Origin: DATGKK01 sp035294725
GTDB lineage: Bacteria > Actinomycetota > Acidimicrobiia > Acidimicrobiales > Bog-793
Direction of reading: 5' to 3'
Assembly (NCBI GenBank): GCA_035294725.1
Contig: DATGKK010000038.1
Location: 1 to 24,151, forward strand
Length of the DNA stretch: 24,151 nt
The translations under genes and the position numbers were made by a program. Position 1 is the stretch's first letter. Every line of letters begins with the position of its first letter. Shown here piece after piece: positions 1-10,660 of this stretch. The notes beneath the pieces were generated by a model, which ran no database searches, was not told the origin of the DNA, and worked only from the letters and a program-made list of their open reading frames with translations.

Positions 1-784
<784 letters not shown>

Positions 785-907
785 GTGCTCGCTATGGAGT
801 GCTCACAGGGGCGGCGGCGACGCTGCCTCGAGAGCGACGCTCCGAAGTCGCCCGGGATCGCCGTCACGGCGAGGGGAGGCACCGGACGCTGTCGCTCGAG
901 AGCAAGG
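785..907 (+). other. 23S-5S internal transcribed spacer
   Basis: This spacer has no tRNA gene. CTCGAG occurs at 827-832 and again at 895-900. The flanking bases (AGCGACGCTCCG after the first copy, CGGACGCTGTCG before the second) are partly complementary, so the two arms can form an imperfect long stem just before 5S. Such stems commonly serve as RNase III-type processing sites. That role is inferred from position. Confidence 0.6.
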
Positions 908-1027
<120 letters not shown>

Positions 1028-1035
1028 GTCTCTCA

Positions 1036-1084
1036 GCAACGACCCCGCATCGAGGAGCTCTGCTCCTCCGTGCGGGGTCGTTGC
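1036..1084 (+). terminator. rRNA operon terminator hairpin 1
   Basis: A perfect 14-bp stem pairs 1036-1049 with 1071-1084. An inner 6-bp stem pairs 1052-1057 with 1063-1068. It starts 9 bases after 5S. No T-run follows, which is common for terminators in high-GC actinomycetes. Termination is inferred from position and stem strength. Confidence 0.85.
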
Positions 1085-1101
1085 GCGTCCGGACATGTGG
1101 T

Positions 1102-1121
1102 CGCCCACCGGGAGGTGGGCG
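1102..1121 (+). terminator. rRNA operon terminator hairpin 2
   Basis: A perfect 8-bp stem CGCCCACC/GGTGGGCG (1102-1109/1114-1121) is closed by a GGGA loop. It is the second strong hairpin after 5S and is likely a back-up terminator. No T-tract follows. Confidence 0.65.
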
Positions 1122-1210
1122 GGCCGTTGGCGTCGCGAGGGCGGGGGCGATAGCTGCTCTGTGACGTCCACGAACGCGCAACCTTGGGCCGGATGGAGCC
1201 GACCTGCCAG

Positions 1211-1222
1211 TAGCCTCCTGCC
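1211..1222 (+). promoter_or_regulatory. -10-like element placed for a leaderless transcript (TPR gene)
   Basis: TAGCCT at 1211-1216 is followed by 6 bases (CCTGCC) and then the GTG start at 1223. No purine-rich ribosome-binding site lies between. The layout matches actinobacterial leaderless promoters (TANNNT ending about 7 bases before +1). No convincing -35 is seen. Confidence 0.6.
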
Positions 1223-2026
1223 GTGGGCTACGAGGACGGCGGGAGACCTTCTGCGCGCCGGCGGTCAGGGCCGGCTCGCGGCGGGGAGAGCGGTATCTCG
1301 CGCCGCCGAAGGGCCGAGCGTGCCCCGCACCAGGCGCGCGAGCTCGACGGGCAGCCGTCGGAGTCGGGGCGCTACCGCTCGCGCCGAGAGCGCAACTTCG
1401 AGCTCCCGCAGGCCGTCCGCGAGGAGCTCCGCTCCGCCGACGGCCGTCGTGCCGGGGCTCTCGAGCGCCGCATCACGCTCGCCGCCCAGGCCTACGAGCG
1501 CGACCGGTACAAGGAGGCGCTCTCGGCCATCCGGCCCGTCGTCGAGGAGGCCCCAGAGTCCGCCGCCGCCCGCGAGCTGTACGGGCTCATCCTCTACCGG
1601 CTCGGTCGCTGGCGGCACGCCGCGAAGGAGCTCCGCCAGGTCCACGAAGCCACGGGCAGCCTCGACCAGCATCCCGTCATCGCCGACTGCGAGCGCGCGA
1701 TGGGACACTTCGACCGGGTGGAGGAGCTCTGGGACCAGCTTCGGACGGCAGGGGTCGACCGGGAGGTGCTCGTAGAGGGTCGTCTCGTCATGGCGGGCGC
1801 GCTCGCCGACACCGGCAGGGTTCGCGAGGCCATCGACCTCCTGCGGCCGGCCGAGCGCGCGACCCGGCGCCACGCCGACGTCCCGCTGCTGCGGGAGTGG
1901 TACGCACTCGCGGACCTCTACGAGGTGGCCGGCGAGATCCCCCGAGCGCGAGCGCTCTTCGAACGGGTCGCGCAGCAGGCGCCCGAGCTGCTCGACGCCC
2001 CGGAGCGGCTGCGCTCCCTTCGCTGA
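1223..2026 (+). CDS. Tetratricopeptide-repeat protein, function unknown
   Basis: 267 aa. Residues 1-75 are basic and disordered-looking (RRRRAER, RYRSRRERN). From about residue 85 the protein is all helical, with TPR-like units (AAQAYERDRYKEALSAIRPVVEEAPESAAAREL; YGLILYRLGRWRHAAKEL; ALADLYEVAGEIPRARALFERV). There is no signal peptide or membrane segment, so a cytoplasmic scaffold or adaptor is likely. In mycobacteria a TPR protein (Rv1691) precedes the HAD phosphatase of the same conserved block; whether this gene is its counterpart is uncertain, because about 8 kb of other genes intervene here. The GTG start was chosen because a -10-like TAGCCT sits 6 bases upstream and this frame has no better start. 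It is the first gene after the rRNA operon. Confidence 0.8.
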   Translation: MGYEDGGRPSARRRSGPARGGESGISRRRRAERAPHQARELDGQPSESGRYRSRRERNFELPQAVREELRSADGRRAGALERRITLAAQAYERDRYKEALSAIRPVVEEAPESAAARELYGLILYRLGRWRHAAKELRQVHEATGSLDQHPVIADCERAMGHFDRVEELWDQLRTAGVDREVLVEGRLVMAGALADTGRVREAIDLLRPAERATRRHADVPLLREWYALADLYEVAGEIPRARALFERVAQQAPELLDAPERLRSLR

Positions 2027-2043
2027 CGCCCACGCGTCGGGCG
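2027..2043 (+). terminator. Weak hairpin after the TPR gene
   Basis: CGCCC (2027-2031) and GGGCG (2039-2043) form a 5-bp stem around a 7-base loop directly after the stop codon. An alternative stem GACGC/GCGTC (2025-2029/2034-2038) overlaps it. It could be a weak terminator. There is no T-tract. Confidence 0.3.
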
Positions 2044-2058
2044 GGCCGGCACATCGGG

Positions 2059-2064
2059 TAGACA
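2059..2064 (+). promoter_or_regulatory. Possible -10 element for ychF-like gene
   Basis: TAGACA lies 9 bases before the ATG at 2074. A start of transcription 6-7 bases downstream would leave a leader of about 3 nt. No Shine-Dalgarno motif is present. The hexamer lacks the final T, so support is modest. Confidence 0.4.
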
Positions 2065-2073
2065 GGCAGCAAC

Positions 2074-3150
2074 ATGGATCGCCTCGGCCTCGTCGGCCTG
2101 CCAAACTCGGGCAAGTCGTCGCTCTTCAACGCGCTCACGGGCGGCAGCGCCCTCGTCGCGCCTCACCCGTTCTCCACGACCGAGACCGAGGTTGGCGTCG
2201 CCCACGTCCCCGATCCCCGGCTCGACGCACTCGCGGCGATGAGCGAGAGCAAGAGGGTCGTGCCGGCCACCTTCGAGGTCGTCGACATCGGGGCCGTGCA
2301 GAAGTCGACCGAGCGGGGGGAGGGGCTCGGGAGCCGCTTCCTCGCCGGGATCCGCGAGGTGGAGGCGCTCGCGCTCGTGCTGCGCTCCTTCCACGACGAG
2401 GCGGCGCCGGGCGAGGAGGATCCGGTCGAGGCCCTCGCCACGCTCGAGCTCGAGCTCGTCCTCGCCGACGCGAGCTCGCTCGAGGCCCAGCTCGAGCGCG
2501 CGAGCCGTCGGCGGGCAGCCTCCGACCCCGCTCTCGCCGCCGCCCTCGACGCAGCGCCGGCAGCTCTTGAGGTGCTCCATGGCGGGACGCCGCTGTACCG
2601 ATCGACCCTTGACACGAAGGCGAGAGAGCAACTTCGCCCACTCTTCCTCCTCACGACCAAGCCGCTCCTCGTCGTGGTCAACGTCGGCGAGGACGACCTC
2701 GGATCCGAGGAGGCTGCCGACGCGGTGAGGACACAGCTCGGCGAGGCGGCCGAGGTGCTCACCGTGTCGGTGCAGCTCGAGGCGGAGGCGGCGAAGCTCG
2801 ACGCCGCCGAGCGCAAGGAGATGCTGGAAGGTCTCGGTCTCGGCGAGGGGGCTCTCGTGAGGGTGGCCCGGGCCGGTTGGTCGATCCTCGGCCGCTCGAC
2901 CTTTTTCACCACCGGCGACAAGGAGTCGCGTGCCTGGGTCTTCCGGACGGGCGCGAAGGCGCCGGAGTGCGCCGGCGTCATCCACTCCGACCTCCAGCGC
3001 GGCTTCATCAAGGCCGACGTGATCGCCTGGGACGAGCTCCTCGCGGCAGGCTCCTTCGCTGCCGCGCGTGCAAAGGGAAAGGTTCGCCTCGAGGGGAAGG
3101 ACTACGTCGTCGCGGACGGGGATGTCCTCGAGATCCGCTTCAACGTCTGA
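2074..3150 (+). CDS. ychF: YchF/OLA1-family P-loop NTPase, divergent
   Basis: 358 aa, the usual YchF length (about 360). The G1 P-loop is GLPNSGKSS (8-16), where YchF normally has NVGKS. The G3 region reads DIGAVQKSTERGEGLGSRFL (71-90), where the family has D-I-A-G-L. The nucleotide-specificity site is NVGE (203-206), the YchF-type NxxE rather than NKxD, which goes with ATP preference. A C-terminal TGS domain (about 270-358) includes FFTTGDKESRAWVFRTG, HSDLQRGFIKADVI and YVVADGDVLEIRFNV. Family members bind ribosomes or the proteasome and act in stress responses; the role here is inferred. The altered G3 suggests a lineage-specific branch. The ATG start matches the family N-terminus. A stem at 3166-3199 probably ends the unit. 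Confidence 0.9.
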   Translation: MDRLGLVGLPNSGKSSLFNALTGGSALVAPHPFSTTETEVGVAHVPDPRLDALAAMSESKRVVPATFEVVDIGAVQKSTERGEGLGSRFLAGIREVEALALVLRSFHDEAAPGEEDPVEALATLELELVLADASSLEAQLERASRRRAASDPALAAALDAAPAALEVLHGGTPLYRSTLDTKAREQLRPLFLLTTKPLLVVVNVGEDDLGSEEAADAVRTQLGEAAEVLTVSVQLEAEAAKLDAAERKEMLEGLGLGEGALVRVARAGWSILGRSTFFTTGDKESRAWVFRTGAKAPECAGVIHSDLQRGFIKADVIAWDELLAAGSFAAARAKGKVRLEGKDYVVADGDVLEIRFNV

Positions 3151-3165
3151 GCTGAGATGTCCCCC

Positions 3166-3199
3166 CTGCGCCACGAAGGCTGAACGAGCTCAGGCGCAG
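3166..3199 (+). terminator. Hairpin downstream of ychF
   Basis: A 7-bp perfect stem CTGCGCC/GGCGCAG (3166-3172/3193-3199) encloses a 20-base loop, 15 bases after the ychF stop. It is preceded by a run of C and has no T-tract. It is a plausible terminator. The rest of the 3151-3395 gap shows no gene or tRNA. Confidence 0.45.
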
Positions 3200-3395
3200 A
3201 CACGAGCGAGGGAGCCCCGTGCGCTCAACGTCAAGCCACGTAGGGCCCGCTGTCGGCTCTGGGCCGAGAGATCGTGGCCGGAGCATCCGGGGAGGGGCTG
3301 CCCGGGAGCGCACGAGCCCTTGCCAAGGGACGGGTTGATCGGTGACCCTTCTCGGAGGGGAAGCCGGTGACCGCCCGGCGACGCGCGAGGAGATC

Positions 3396-4259
3396 ATGAG
3401 CAGTCCTGACCGAGAGGGTGCCGCCGGGACGATCCCGCTTCTCGAGTTCGACCCGGACCCGATCGCGATGATCGAGCCCTCCGACCACTTCGGCCGCGAT
3501 CCTTCGGTTCGGCCAGAGGTGCCGGAGGTCGCGGTGGCCTGCTTCTTCGGCGACGCCGTGGAGCGGATCGCCCGCGCGACCCACGCCCGCCGTGTCGTCG
3601 ACCTCGTCGGCGAGCATGGGCGCAGCCCTGTCTACGTCACCGAGCGAGAGGGTCGACCCTTTGCCTTCTACCAGGCGGGCCTTGGCGCGCCACTCGCAGC
3701 TGCGTTCCTCGAGGAGATGATCGACTACGGAGCCCGCACCGTCGTCGCCTGCGGCGGCTGCGGGGCGCTCGACGGCTCGCTCGCCCTCGGTCACGTCGTC
3801 GTCGTCGCCGAGGCGCTCCGTGACGAGGGCACGTCGTTCCACTACCTCCCGCCGTCACGGACGGTCCGGGCCGAGCCGGAAGTCGTCGCGGTCCTCACCG
3901 GCACGCTGGAGCGAGCCGGCGTCCCCTACTCGACGGGCATGTCGTGGTCCACCGACGCCTACTTCCGGGAGACTCGGAGGAAGGTGGCCCGCCGCCGGGA
4001 GGAGGGTTGCATCACGGTCGAGATGGAGGCCTCCGCCCTACTCGCGGTCGCCCGCTTCAGAGGGGTGCGCCTCGGGCAGCTGCTTTACGCCGGCGACAGC
4101 CTTGCCGGCGAGTCGTGGGACCACCGCAACTGGGTGACCGCCCACGACGTGCGAGAGCAGGTCTTCTGGCTCGCTGCGGAGGCTGTCCTCGAGCTGGCGG
4201 CGGTAGGCTCACACGAGCTCCGATCGGCCACGACCGATCACCCCGCGAGCCCGGAGTGA
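3396..4259 (+). CDS. Nucleoside phosphorylase-superfamily protein
   Basis: 287 aa. It matches the PNP/UDP phosphorylase fold: a Gly-rich strand VVACGGCGALDG (116-127) that in the family contacts phosphate, ITVEMEASALLAVA (206-219) with the purine/ribose-binding EME motif, and LYAGDSLAGESW (230-241). These enzymes split nucleosides (or MTA/SAH) to base plus sugar phosphate in the cytoplasm. The substrate cannot be read here; the layout is closest to uridine-phosphorylase-like members. The ATG at 3396 is preferred because GAGG at 3387-3390 lies 5 bases upstream. A GTG at 3342 in the same frame would add 18 residues but lacks a ribosome-binding site. The gene is 46 bases ahead of the aldolase gene and may share its transcript. 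Confidence 0.82.
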   Translation: MSSPDREGAAGTIPLLEFDPDPIAMIEPSDHFGRDPSVRPEVPEVAVACFFGDAVERIARATHARRVVDLVGEHGRSPVYVTEREGRPFAFYQAGLGAPLAAAFLEEMIDYGARTVVACGGCGALDGSLALGHVVVVAEALRDEGTSFHYLPPSRTVRAEPEVVAVLTGTLERAGVPYSTGMSWSTDAYFRETRRKVARRREEGCITVEMEASALLAVARFRGVRLGQLLYAGDSLAGESWDHRNWVTAHDVREQVFWLAAEAVLELAAVGSHELRSATTDHPASPE

Positions 4260-4305
4260 GCCGCGCACCGGCCGGTCCGGCCGCCGAGGAGGACAAGGAG
4301 GAACG

Positions 4306-5361
<1,056 letters not shown>

Positions 5362-5362
5362 C

Positions 5363-5383
5363 CAGGCCCCGCCGAGGGGTCTG
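5363..5383 (+). terminator. Terminator hairpin after fbaB
   Basis: CAGGCCCC (5363-5370) pairs with GGGGTCTG (5376-5383) over 8 bp, with one G-T pair and a GCCGA loop. It begins 2 bases after the stop codon. No T-tract follows. Confidence 0.6.
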
Positions 5384-5430
5384 CTCGCGGCCGAGGCTGA
5401 GACATCAACGGCCCGTTCGTCTCACGGCGG

Positions 5431-5436
5431 TAAAAT
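5431..5436 (+). promoter_or_regulatory. -10 element of the korAB promoter
   Basis: TAAAAT is the most AT-rich hexamer in the fbaB-korA gap and a near-perfect -10. It would start transcription near 5443 and give a leader of about 36 nt. GGAGA at 5466-5470 then lies 8 bases before the korA GTG. No clear -35 is seen at 17 bases. Confidence 0.6.
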
Positions 5437-5478
5437 GCCTGGGCAACAGCATCGACGACGGGGACGGAGACAGGGCGC

Positions 5479-7418
5479 GTGACGAGCACCACCGAGACCT
5501 CAGCGGGCAGCACGCGCCATGTCCAGGTGGACGGGGTGGTGATCCGCTTCGCCGGCGACTCCGGCGACGGCATGCAGGTCACCGGCGACCGGTTCACGAC
5601 CGAGAGCGCCATCCTCGGCAACGACCTCTCAACCCTGCCGAACTTCCCAGCAGAGATCCGGGCACCGGCCGGCACCCTGGCCGGGGTCTCCGCCTTCCAG
5701 GTCCACATCTCCGACCACGACATCCTGACCCCCGGCGACGCGCCGAACGTGCTGGTCGCGATGAACCCTGCCGCGCTGCGGGCGAACCTGGGCGACATGC
5801 CGGTCGGCGGCACCATCGTGGTCAACTCGGACTCGTTCGACGAGCGGGCCCTCGAGAAGGCCGGCTACCACTCCAACCCGCTCAGCGACGGCAGCCTCGC
5901 CTCGTTCAAGGTCTACGAGGTGCCGATGACGACGCTCACCCTCGAGGCCTGCAAGCCGACGGGGGCAAAGCCGCGAGACGCCGAGCGGAGCAAGAACTTC
6001 TTCGCCCTCGGCCTCGTCTCGTGGCTGTACCAGCGGCCCACGGACGTCACCGAGAGCTGGATCGCGGCCCGTTACGGCAAGAGCCCGGCCGTGGTCGAGG
6101 CGAACACCCTCGCCTTCCGGGCCGGCTACCACTTCGGGGAGACGGCAGAGCTCTTCGACGCCGTCTACGAGGTGCCCCCCGCCGAGCATGAGCCGGGCAC
6201 CTACACGAACATCACCGGCAACACGGCGCTCGCCTGGGGGCTGATCGCGGCGGCCCAGCTCGCCAAGGTGCCGCTCTTCCTCGGCTCGTACCCGATCACC
6301 CCGGCCTCCGACATCTTGCACGAGCTCTCGCGCCACAAGAACTTCGGCGTGCGCACGCTCCAGGCCGAGGACGAGATCGCTGGGATCGGCGCCGCCCTCG
6401 GGGCCGCCTTCGGCGGTGCCCTCGGGGTGACGACGACGAGCGGGCCCGGCATCGACCTCAAGTCGGAGACGGTCGGCCTCGCCGTGAGCCTCGAGCTCCC
6501 TCTCCTCGTCGTGGACATCCAGCGGGGCGGCCCCTCGACGGGGCTGCCTACCAAGACCGAGCAGGCCGACCTGCTCCATGCGATGTTCGGTCGCCACGGC
6601 GAGGCGCCGGTGCCGATCGTGGCGGCGAAGACGCCGTCGCACTGCTTCGACGCCGCCATCGAGGCGGCCCGGATCGCGCTCAAGTACCGCACGCCCGTGT
6701 TCCTCCTCTCGGACGGTTACCTCGCGAACGGTGCCGAGCCGTGGCGGGTGCCGTCCGTGGCGGACCTGCCCGACATCTCGACCGAGTTCGCGACGGTCAC
6801 GACCGCGGCCGCCTTCGCAGCTCCGAGCGAGGACGGAGCCCCCGGCGACGGCGGGCCGCGGTACCTGCCCTACGCCCGCGACCCCGAGACGCTTGCCCGG
6901 CCGTGGGCCCTCCCCGGCACGCCCGGCCTCGAGCACCGGATCGGCGGTCTCGAGAAGCAGGACGGCACGGGCGACGTCTCCTACGACCCGATCAACCACG
7001 AGCAGATGGTGCACCTCCGGGCGGCCCGGATCGCCGGGATCGCAAAGGACATCCCGCCCGTCGAGGTCGACGACCCCGGCGGCGAGGCGAGGGTCCTCCT
7101 CCTCGGCTGGGGCTCCACCTACGGCGCCATCACGGCGGCGACCCGGCGGGTGCGGGCCATCGGCAAGCGGGTGGCCCAAGCCCATCTCGTCCACCTGAAC
7201 CCGTTCCCGCAGAACCTCGGCGAGGTGCTGCACCGCTACGACCGGGTCATCGTCCCCGAAGGCAACCTCGGCCAGCTGACCCGGCTCGTGCGCGCCGACT
7301 TCCTCGTCGACGCCCGCCCGCTCACCAAGGTGCAGGGCACCCCCTTCCGGGTGGCGGAGATCGAGCGGGCCGTCCTCGCTGCTCTGGCAGAGCTCGACAC
7401 CACCTCGAGGGAGGGAAA

Positions 7419-7422
<4 letters not shown>
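5479..7422 (+). CDS. korA: 2-oxoacid:ferredoxin oxidoreductase, fused gamma-alpha subunit
   Basis: 647 aa. With KorB it oxidises a 2-oxoacid (probably 2-oxoglutarate) with CoA to the acyl-CoA and CO2, reducing ferredoxin. Residues 10-200 form the gamma domain (VIRFAGDSGDGMQVTG at the start). The alpha domain follows, with the substrate-binding YPITP motif at 271-275, TLQAEDEIAGIGAALGAAFGG and TTTSGPGIDLKSE. The C-terminal part (from about 530) has LLLGWGSTYGAI and VIVPEGNLGQLTRLV, typical of domain II. The size and gamma-alpha fusion match mycobacterial KorA. The stop codon overlaps the korB start (GTGA). The enzyme can supply an oxidative TCA variant or run reductively; the direction cannot be told from sequence. 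Confidence 0.95.
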
Positions 7423-8441
<1,019 letters not shown>

Positions 8442-8456
8442 GGCGTACTCGCGGCG

Positions 8457-8476
8457 AGCACGGCAGCGGCCGTGCT
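8457..8476. terminator. Bidirectional terminator between korB and the DUF1015 gene
   Basis: AGCACGGC (8457-8464) and GCCGTGCT (8469-8476) form a perfect 8-bp stem with an AGCG loop. It sits in the 39-base gap between two convergent genes, so it can stop transcription from both sides. Confidence 0.7.
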
Positions 8477-8480
8477 GTGC

Positions 8481-9692
8481 TCAGCCGGCGTCGAGCTCCC
8501 TGAACACGAGACCAGTGCGGGGTTTCGGGTAGAAGAACGTCGACTTCGGGGGCATGCGCCGGCCCCCGTGTGCCACCGAGGCGATCTGGTCGATGGCGAC
8601 CGGCCGGAGCAGCACGGCCGCCTCCGCCTCGTGCTCGCGCACGGCACGGGCCGCCTCGAGCACCCCGTGCTGGTAGGTGACGGTGACCTCCGGGAGGCGG
8701 TCGAGGGCACGGGCAAGACGGACCGAGTCGAGCTCGTCGTCGCCGTCAGCAAGCAGCGACGGGCGTGGCACGAGCAGCCAGCTCCCGTCGGCGGGCGTGA
8801 GGAGGCCGAGGGCGCCGGAGGCGGCCATTGCGCGACCGAGCTCGAGCGGCTCGGCGGGGCCGGGCCCGATCTCGAAGGAGGCCTCGAGCCTGCGGAGGAT
8901 CGCGGGGGCCTCGAGGCCACCAAGGAGGCGGTGGATCGCCTGGACGGCGAGCTCGCGCTCGGACAGCTCCACCACGAGGGCCAAGACGTCGTCCGATCCA
9001 GGAGAACCGGCGCTCTCCTCGTGGTAGGTGCAGGCCGTCTCGTAGCGGTGGTGGCCGTCCGCGATCAGCACCGGGGTCGAGGCGACGAGGTCGGTGATCG
9101 CCCGCGTGACGGAGGTGTCCGTGATCGCCCAGCACTCATGGAGCGCGTCGGCTCCGTCCCGCACGCGCGCGAGCGGCTCGAGGCCGCCCTTGTCCACGAT
9201 GCGCGAGCAGAGCGCGCCAAGGCCGCTCGCGAGCGAGAGGCCCCAGATGGGAGAGAAGTTCGTGCGCGCAGCCCGAAGCAGCGAGAGGCGGTCGGTCGTG
9301 TCCTTGGCGGTGGTCTGCTCGTGGGCGAGGACCTCGCCAGCGCCGTCGGGGTCGAGCCCGAGAGCGCCGAGGACGCCGGTCGTCGACCGGGTCCTCCCGT
9401 CCTCCTCGGTGAAGGTCATGCGGTACAGGTAGAGCGCCGGCTCAGGGTCGACGCGCACGACGCCGGAGCCGTGCCACTCCTGCCAGAGCGTGGCCGCCCA
9501 TCCGTACCGGTCCCCCGCGTAGCCCGGCGGGGCTTCGGGCAGCTCGACGAGGATCGAGTTGTAGGGCGAGCTGGCCGCGAGCCGAGCTCGCTCGTCGGGG
9601 CCCACGACGTCGTACGGCGGCGCCACGACCTCTTGCGGATCGACGAGGCCGAGCGAGTAGCGCGTGCCACGAAATGCTCGGAGCCGTGCCAT
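8481..9692 (-). CDS. DUF1015 family protein, function unknown
   Basis: 403 aa. Conserved family motifs are visible: PPYDVV (25-30), PYNSILVELP (43-52), HEQTTAKDTTDRLSLLRA (124-141), ADGHHRYETA (211-220) and PPKSTFFYPKPRTGL (381-395). There is no signal peptide or membrane segment, so it is probably cytoplasmic. The family is widespread in actinomycetes, chloroflexi and thermophiles and has no firmly established reaction that I know; the paired histidines in the central motif and conserved lysines hint at a phosphate- or metal-dependent enzyme, which is inference. The ATG start is supported by TAGGTA ending 6 bases upstream (9699-9704), the spacing seen for other genes here. It is divergent from the HAD phosphatase gene across 113 bases. 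Confidence 0.88.
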   Translation of the reverse strand: MARLRAFRGTRYSLGLVDPQEVVAPPYDVVGPDERARLAASSPYNSILVELPEAPPGYAGDRYGWAATLWQEWHGSGVVRVDPEPALYLYRMTFTEEDGRTRSTTGVLGALGLDPDGAGEVLAHEQTTAKDTTDRLSLLRAARTNFSPIWGLSLASGLGALCSRIVDKGGLEPLARVRDGADALHECWAITDTSVTRAITDLVASTPVLIADGHHRYETACTYHEESAGSPGSDDVLALVVELSERELAVQAIHRLLGGLEAPAILRRLEASFEIGPGPAEPLELGRAMAASGALGLLTPADGSWLLVPRPSLLADGDDELDSVRLARALDRLPEVTVTYQHGVLEAARAVREHEAEAAVLLRPVAIDQIASVAHGGRRMPPKSTFFYPKPRTGLVFRELDAG

Positions 9693-9805
9693 TCGCCTTA
9701 CCTACCAGGCCCGGCCGCCTGACCGCCAAACGGGAGGCAGGGGACTCGCCCTCCCGGGGTGGGCAGGGCTCGCCCGGCGCTCACCCGGTCTGGCAGCATG
9801 CGCCG
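9693..9805. promoter_or_regulatory. Divergent promoter region, DUF1015 / HAD phosphatase
   Basis: On the minus strand TAGGTA (9704-9699) ends 6 bases before the DUF1015 ATG. On the plus strand CAGCAT (9794-9799) ends 6 bases before the HAD GTG, with spacer GCGCCG. Neither gene has a Shine-Dalgarno motif at the usual distance, so both may be leaderless. The hexamers each deviate from TANNNT at one position. Confidence 0.5.
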
Positions 9806-10603
9806 GTGACGTGGGTCCTCGATTGCGATGGTGTCATCTGGCTCGCCGACGAGCCGATCCCAGGCGCCGCAACGGCGGTGCGTCGGCTGCGGGAGGCCGG
9901 AGAGCGCGTGGCCTTCCTCACCAACAACTCCTGGCATCGGGTCGCCGAGCAGGTGGACAAGCTCCGGCGGATGTCGATCGAGGCCGAGGCTGAGGACGTC
10001 GTCAGCTCCTCGATGGCCGCAGCGAGCCTCGTCGAAGAAGGGGAGCGGGTGCTCCTCGTCGGCGGCCCGGGCGTGCGCGAGGAGCTCGAGCGGCGCGGGG
10101 CGACCGTCCTCGATCCCGGCGAGGGCGAGCTCGAAGCGGTGACGGCGGTCGTGGTCGGGATGGACCTCGGCTTCAGCTTCCAGCGCCTTGCGGCGGCGAC
10201 GACGGTCCTTCGCAGCGGCACCGCCCGCCTTGTCGCCACGAACGACGACGCCACCTTCCCGACCGCTCAGGGCCTGCTCCCAGGGGCGGGCTCCGTCGTC
10301 GCCGCCGTCGCGACCGCAGGGGGAGTCGAGCCCGTCGTGGCCGGGAAGCCTCACGAGGCGGTGGCCCGGATCGTGCGGGAGCGGTTCGGGCCGGTCTCGA
10401 TGATGGTCGGGGACCGTCCCTCCACCGACGGCCGCTTCGCCCGGCTCCTCGAGGTGCCCTTCGGTCTCGTCCTCACCGGCGTGACGCCGCACGGCCACGG
10501 CCCGCTCGACCCGGCCCCTGACGTCGAGGCGCCTGACCTCCTCTCCCTCGTCGAGCACGTCCTCGCCGATCCCGGGCCCCCTGCGGAGGCGACGGCAGGC
10601 TGA
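9806..10603 (+). CDS. HAD-superfamily IIA (NagD-like) phosphatase
   Basis: 265 aa. HAD motif I is LDCDGVIW (5-12), with nucleophile Asp6 and acid Asp8. Motif II is FLTNNS (37-42). The motif III lysine is in AGKPH (179-183). Motif IV is MVGDRPSTDGRFA, with Asp203 and Asp208. The large C2 cap between motifs II and III marks subclass IIA (NagD, p-nitrophenyl phosphatase, glycerol-3-phosphate phosphatase). It hydrolyses a small phosphate ester in the cytoplasm; the substrate is unknown. Mycobacterial Rv1692 lies at the same place in this gene block and belongs to this family. The GTG at 9806 is chosen because it puts motif I at the N-terminus and has a -10-like hexamer 6 bases upstream. Longer in-frame extensions run into the divergent promoter. 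Confidence 0.9.
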   Translation: MTWVLDCDGVIWLADEPIPGAATAVRRLREAGERVAFLTNNSWHRVAEQVDKLRRMSIEAEAEDVVSSSMAAASLVEEGERVLLVGGPGVREELERRGATVLDPGEGELEAVTAVVVGMDLGFSFQRLAAATTVLRSGTARLVATNDDATFPTAQGLLPGAGSVVAAVATAGGVEPVVAGKPHEAVARIVRERFGPVSMMVGDRPSTDGRFARLLEVPFGLVLTGVTPHGHGPLDPAPDVEAPDLLSLVEHVLADPGPPAEATAG

Positions 10604-10613
10604 GCGACCCGAC

Positions 10614-10637
10614 CTCTGCTTGCTCTTGCAAGCAGAG
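10614..10637. repeat. Perfect 10-bp inverted repeat overlapping a -35 element
   Basis: CTCTGCTTGC (10614-10623) and GCAAGCAGAG (10628-10637) are exact inverted copies separated by TCTT. The right arm shares bases with the -35 TTGCAA (10626-10631) of the next gene. It could be an operator or a terminator for the HAD gene, whose stop lies 10 bases before it. There is no T-tract. Confidence 0.75.
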
Positions 10638-10654
10638 CAGGTCACGAGTACGAT
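10626..10654 (+). promoter_or_regulatory. Promoter of the phasin-like gene
   Basis: The -35 TTGCAA (10626-10631), a 17-base spacer and the -10 TACGAT (10649-10654) make the best complete promoter in the window. The ATG follows the -10 after 6 bases (CGCCCC), so the mRNA probably starts at the A of the start codon. Confidence 0.75.
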
Positions 10655-10660
10655 CGCCCC

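Noticed and set aside
3342..3395. GTG at 3342 as the start of the nucleoside phosphorylase-like gene.
   Set aside because: No ribosome-binding site or -10 is at the right distance, and the added residues are not conserved-looking. The ATG at 3396 has GAGG 5 bases upstream.
5435..5482. A 15-codon upstream frame ending at a TGA that overlaps the korA GTG.
   Set aside because: Its ATG overlaps the TAAAAT -10 element, so the transcript would start after it. No ribosome-binding site precedes it.
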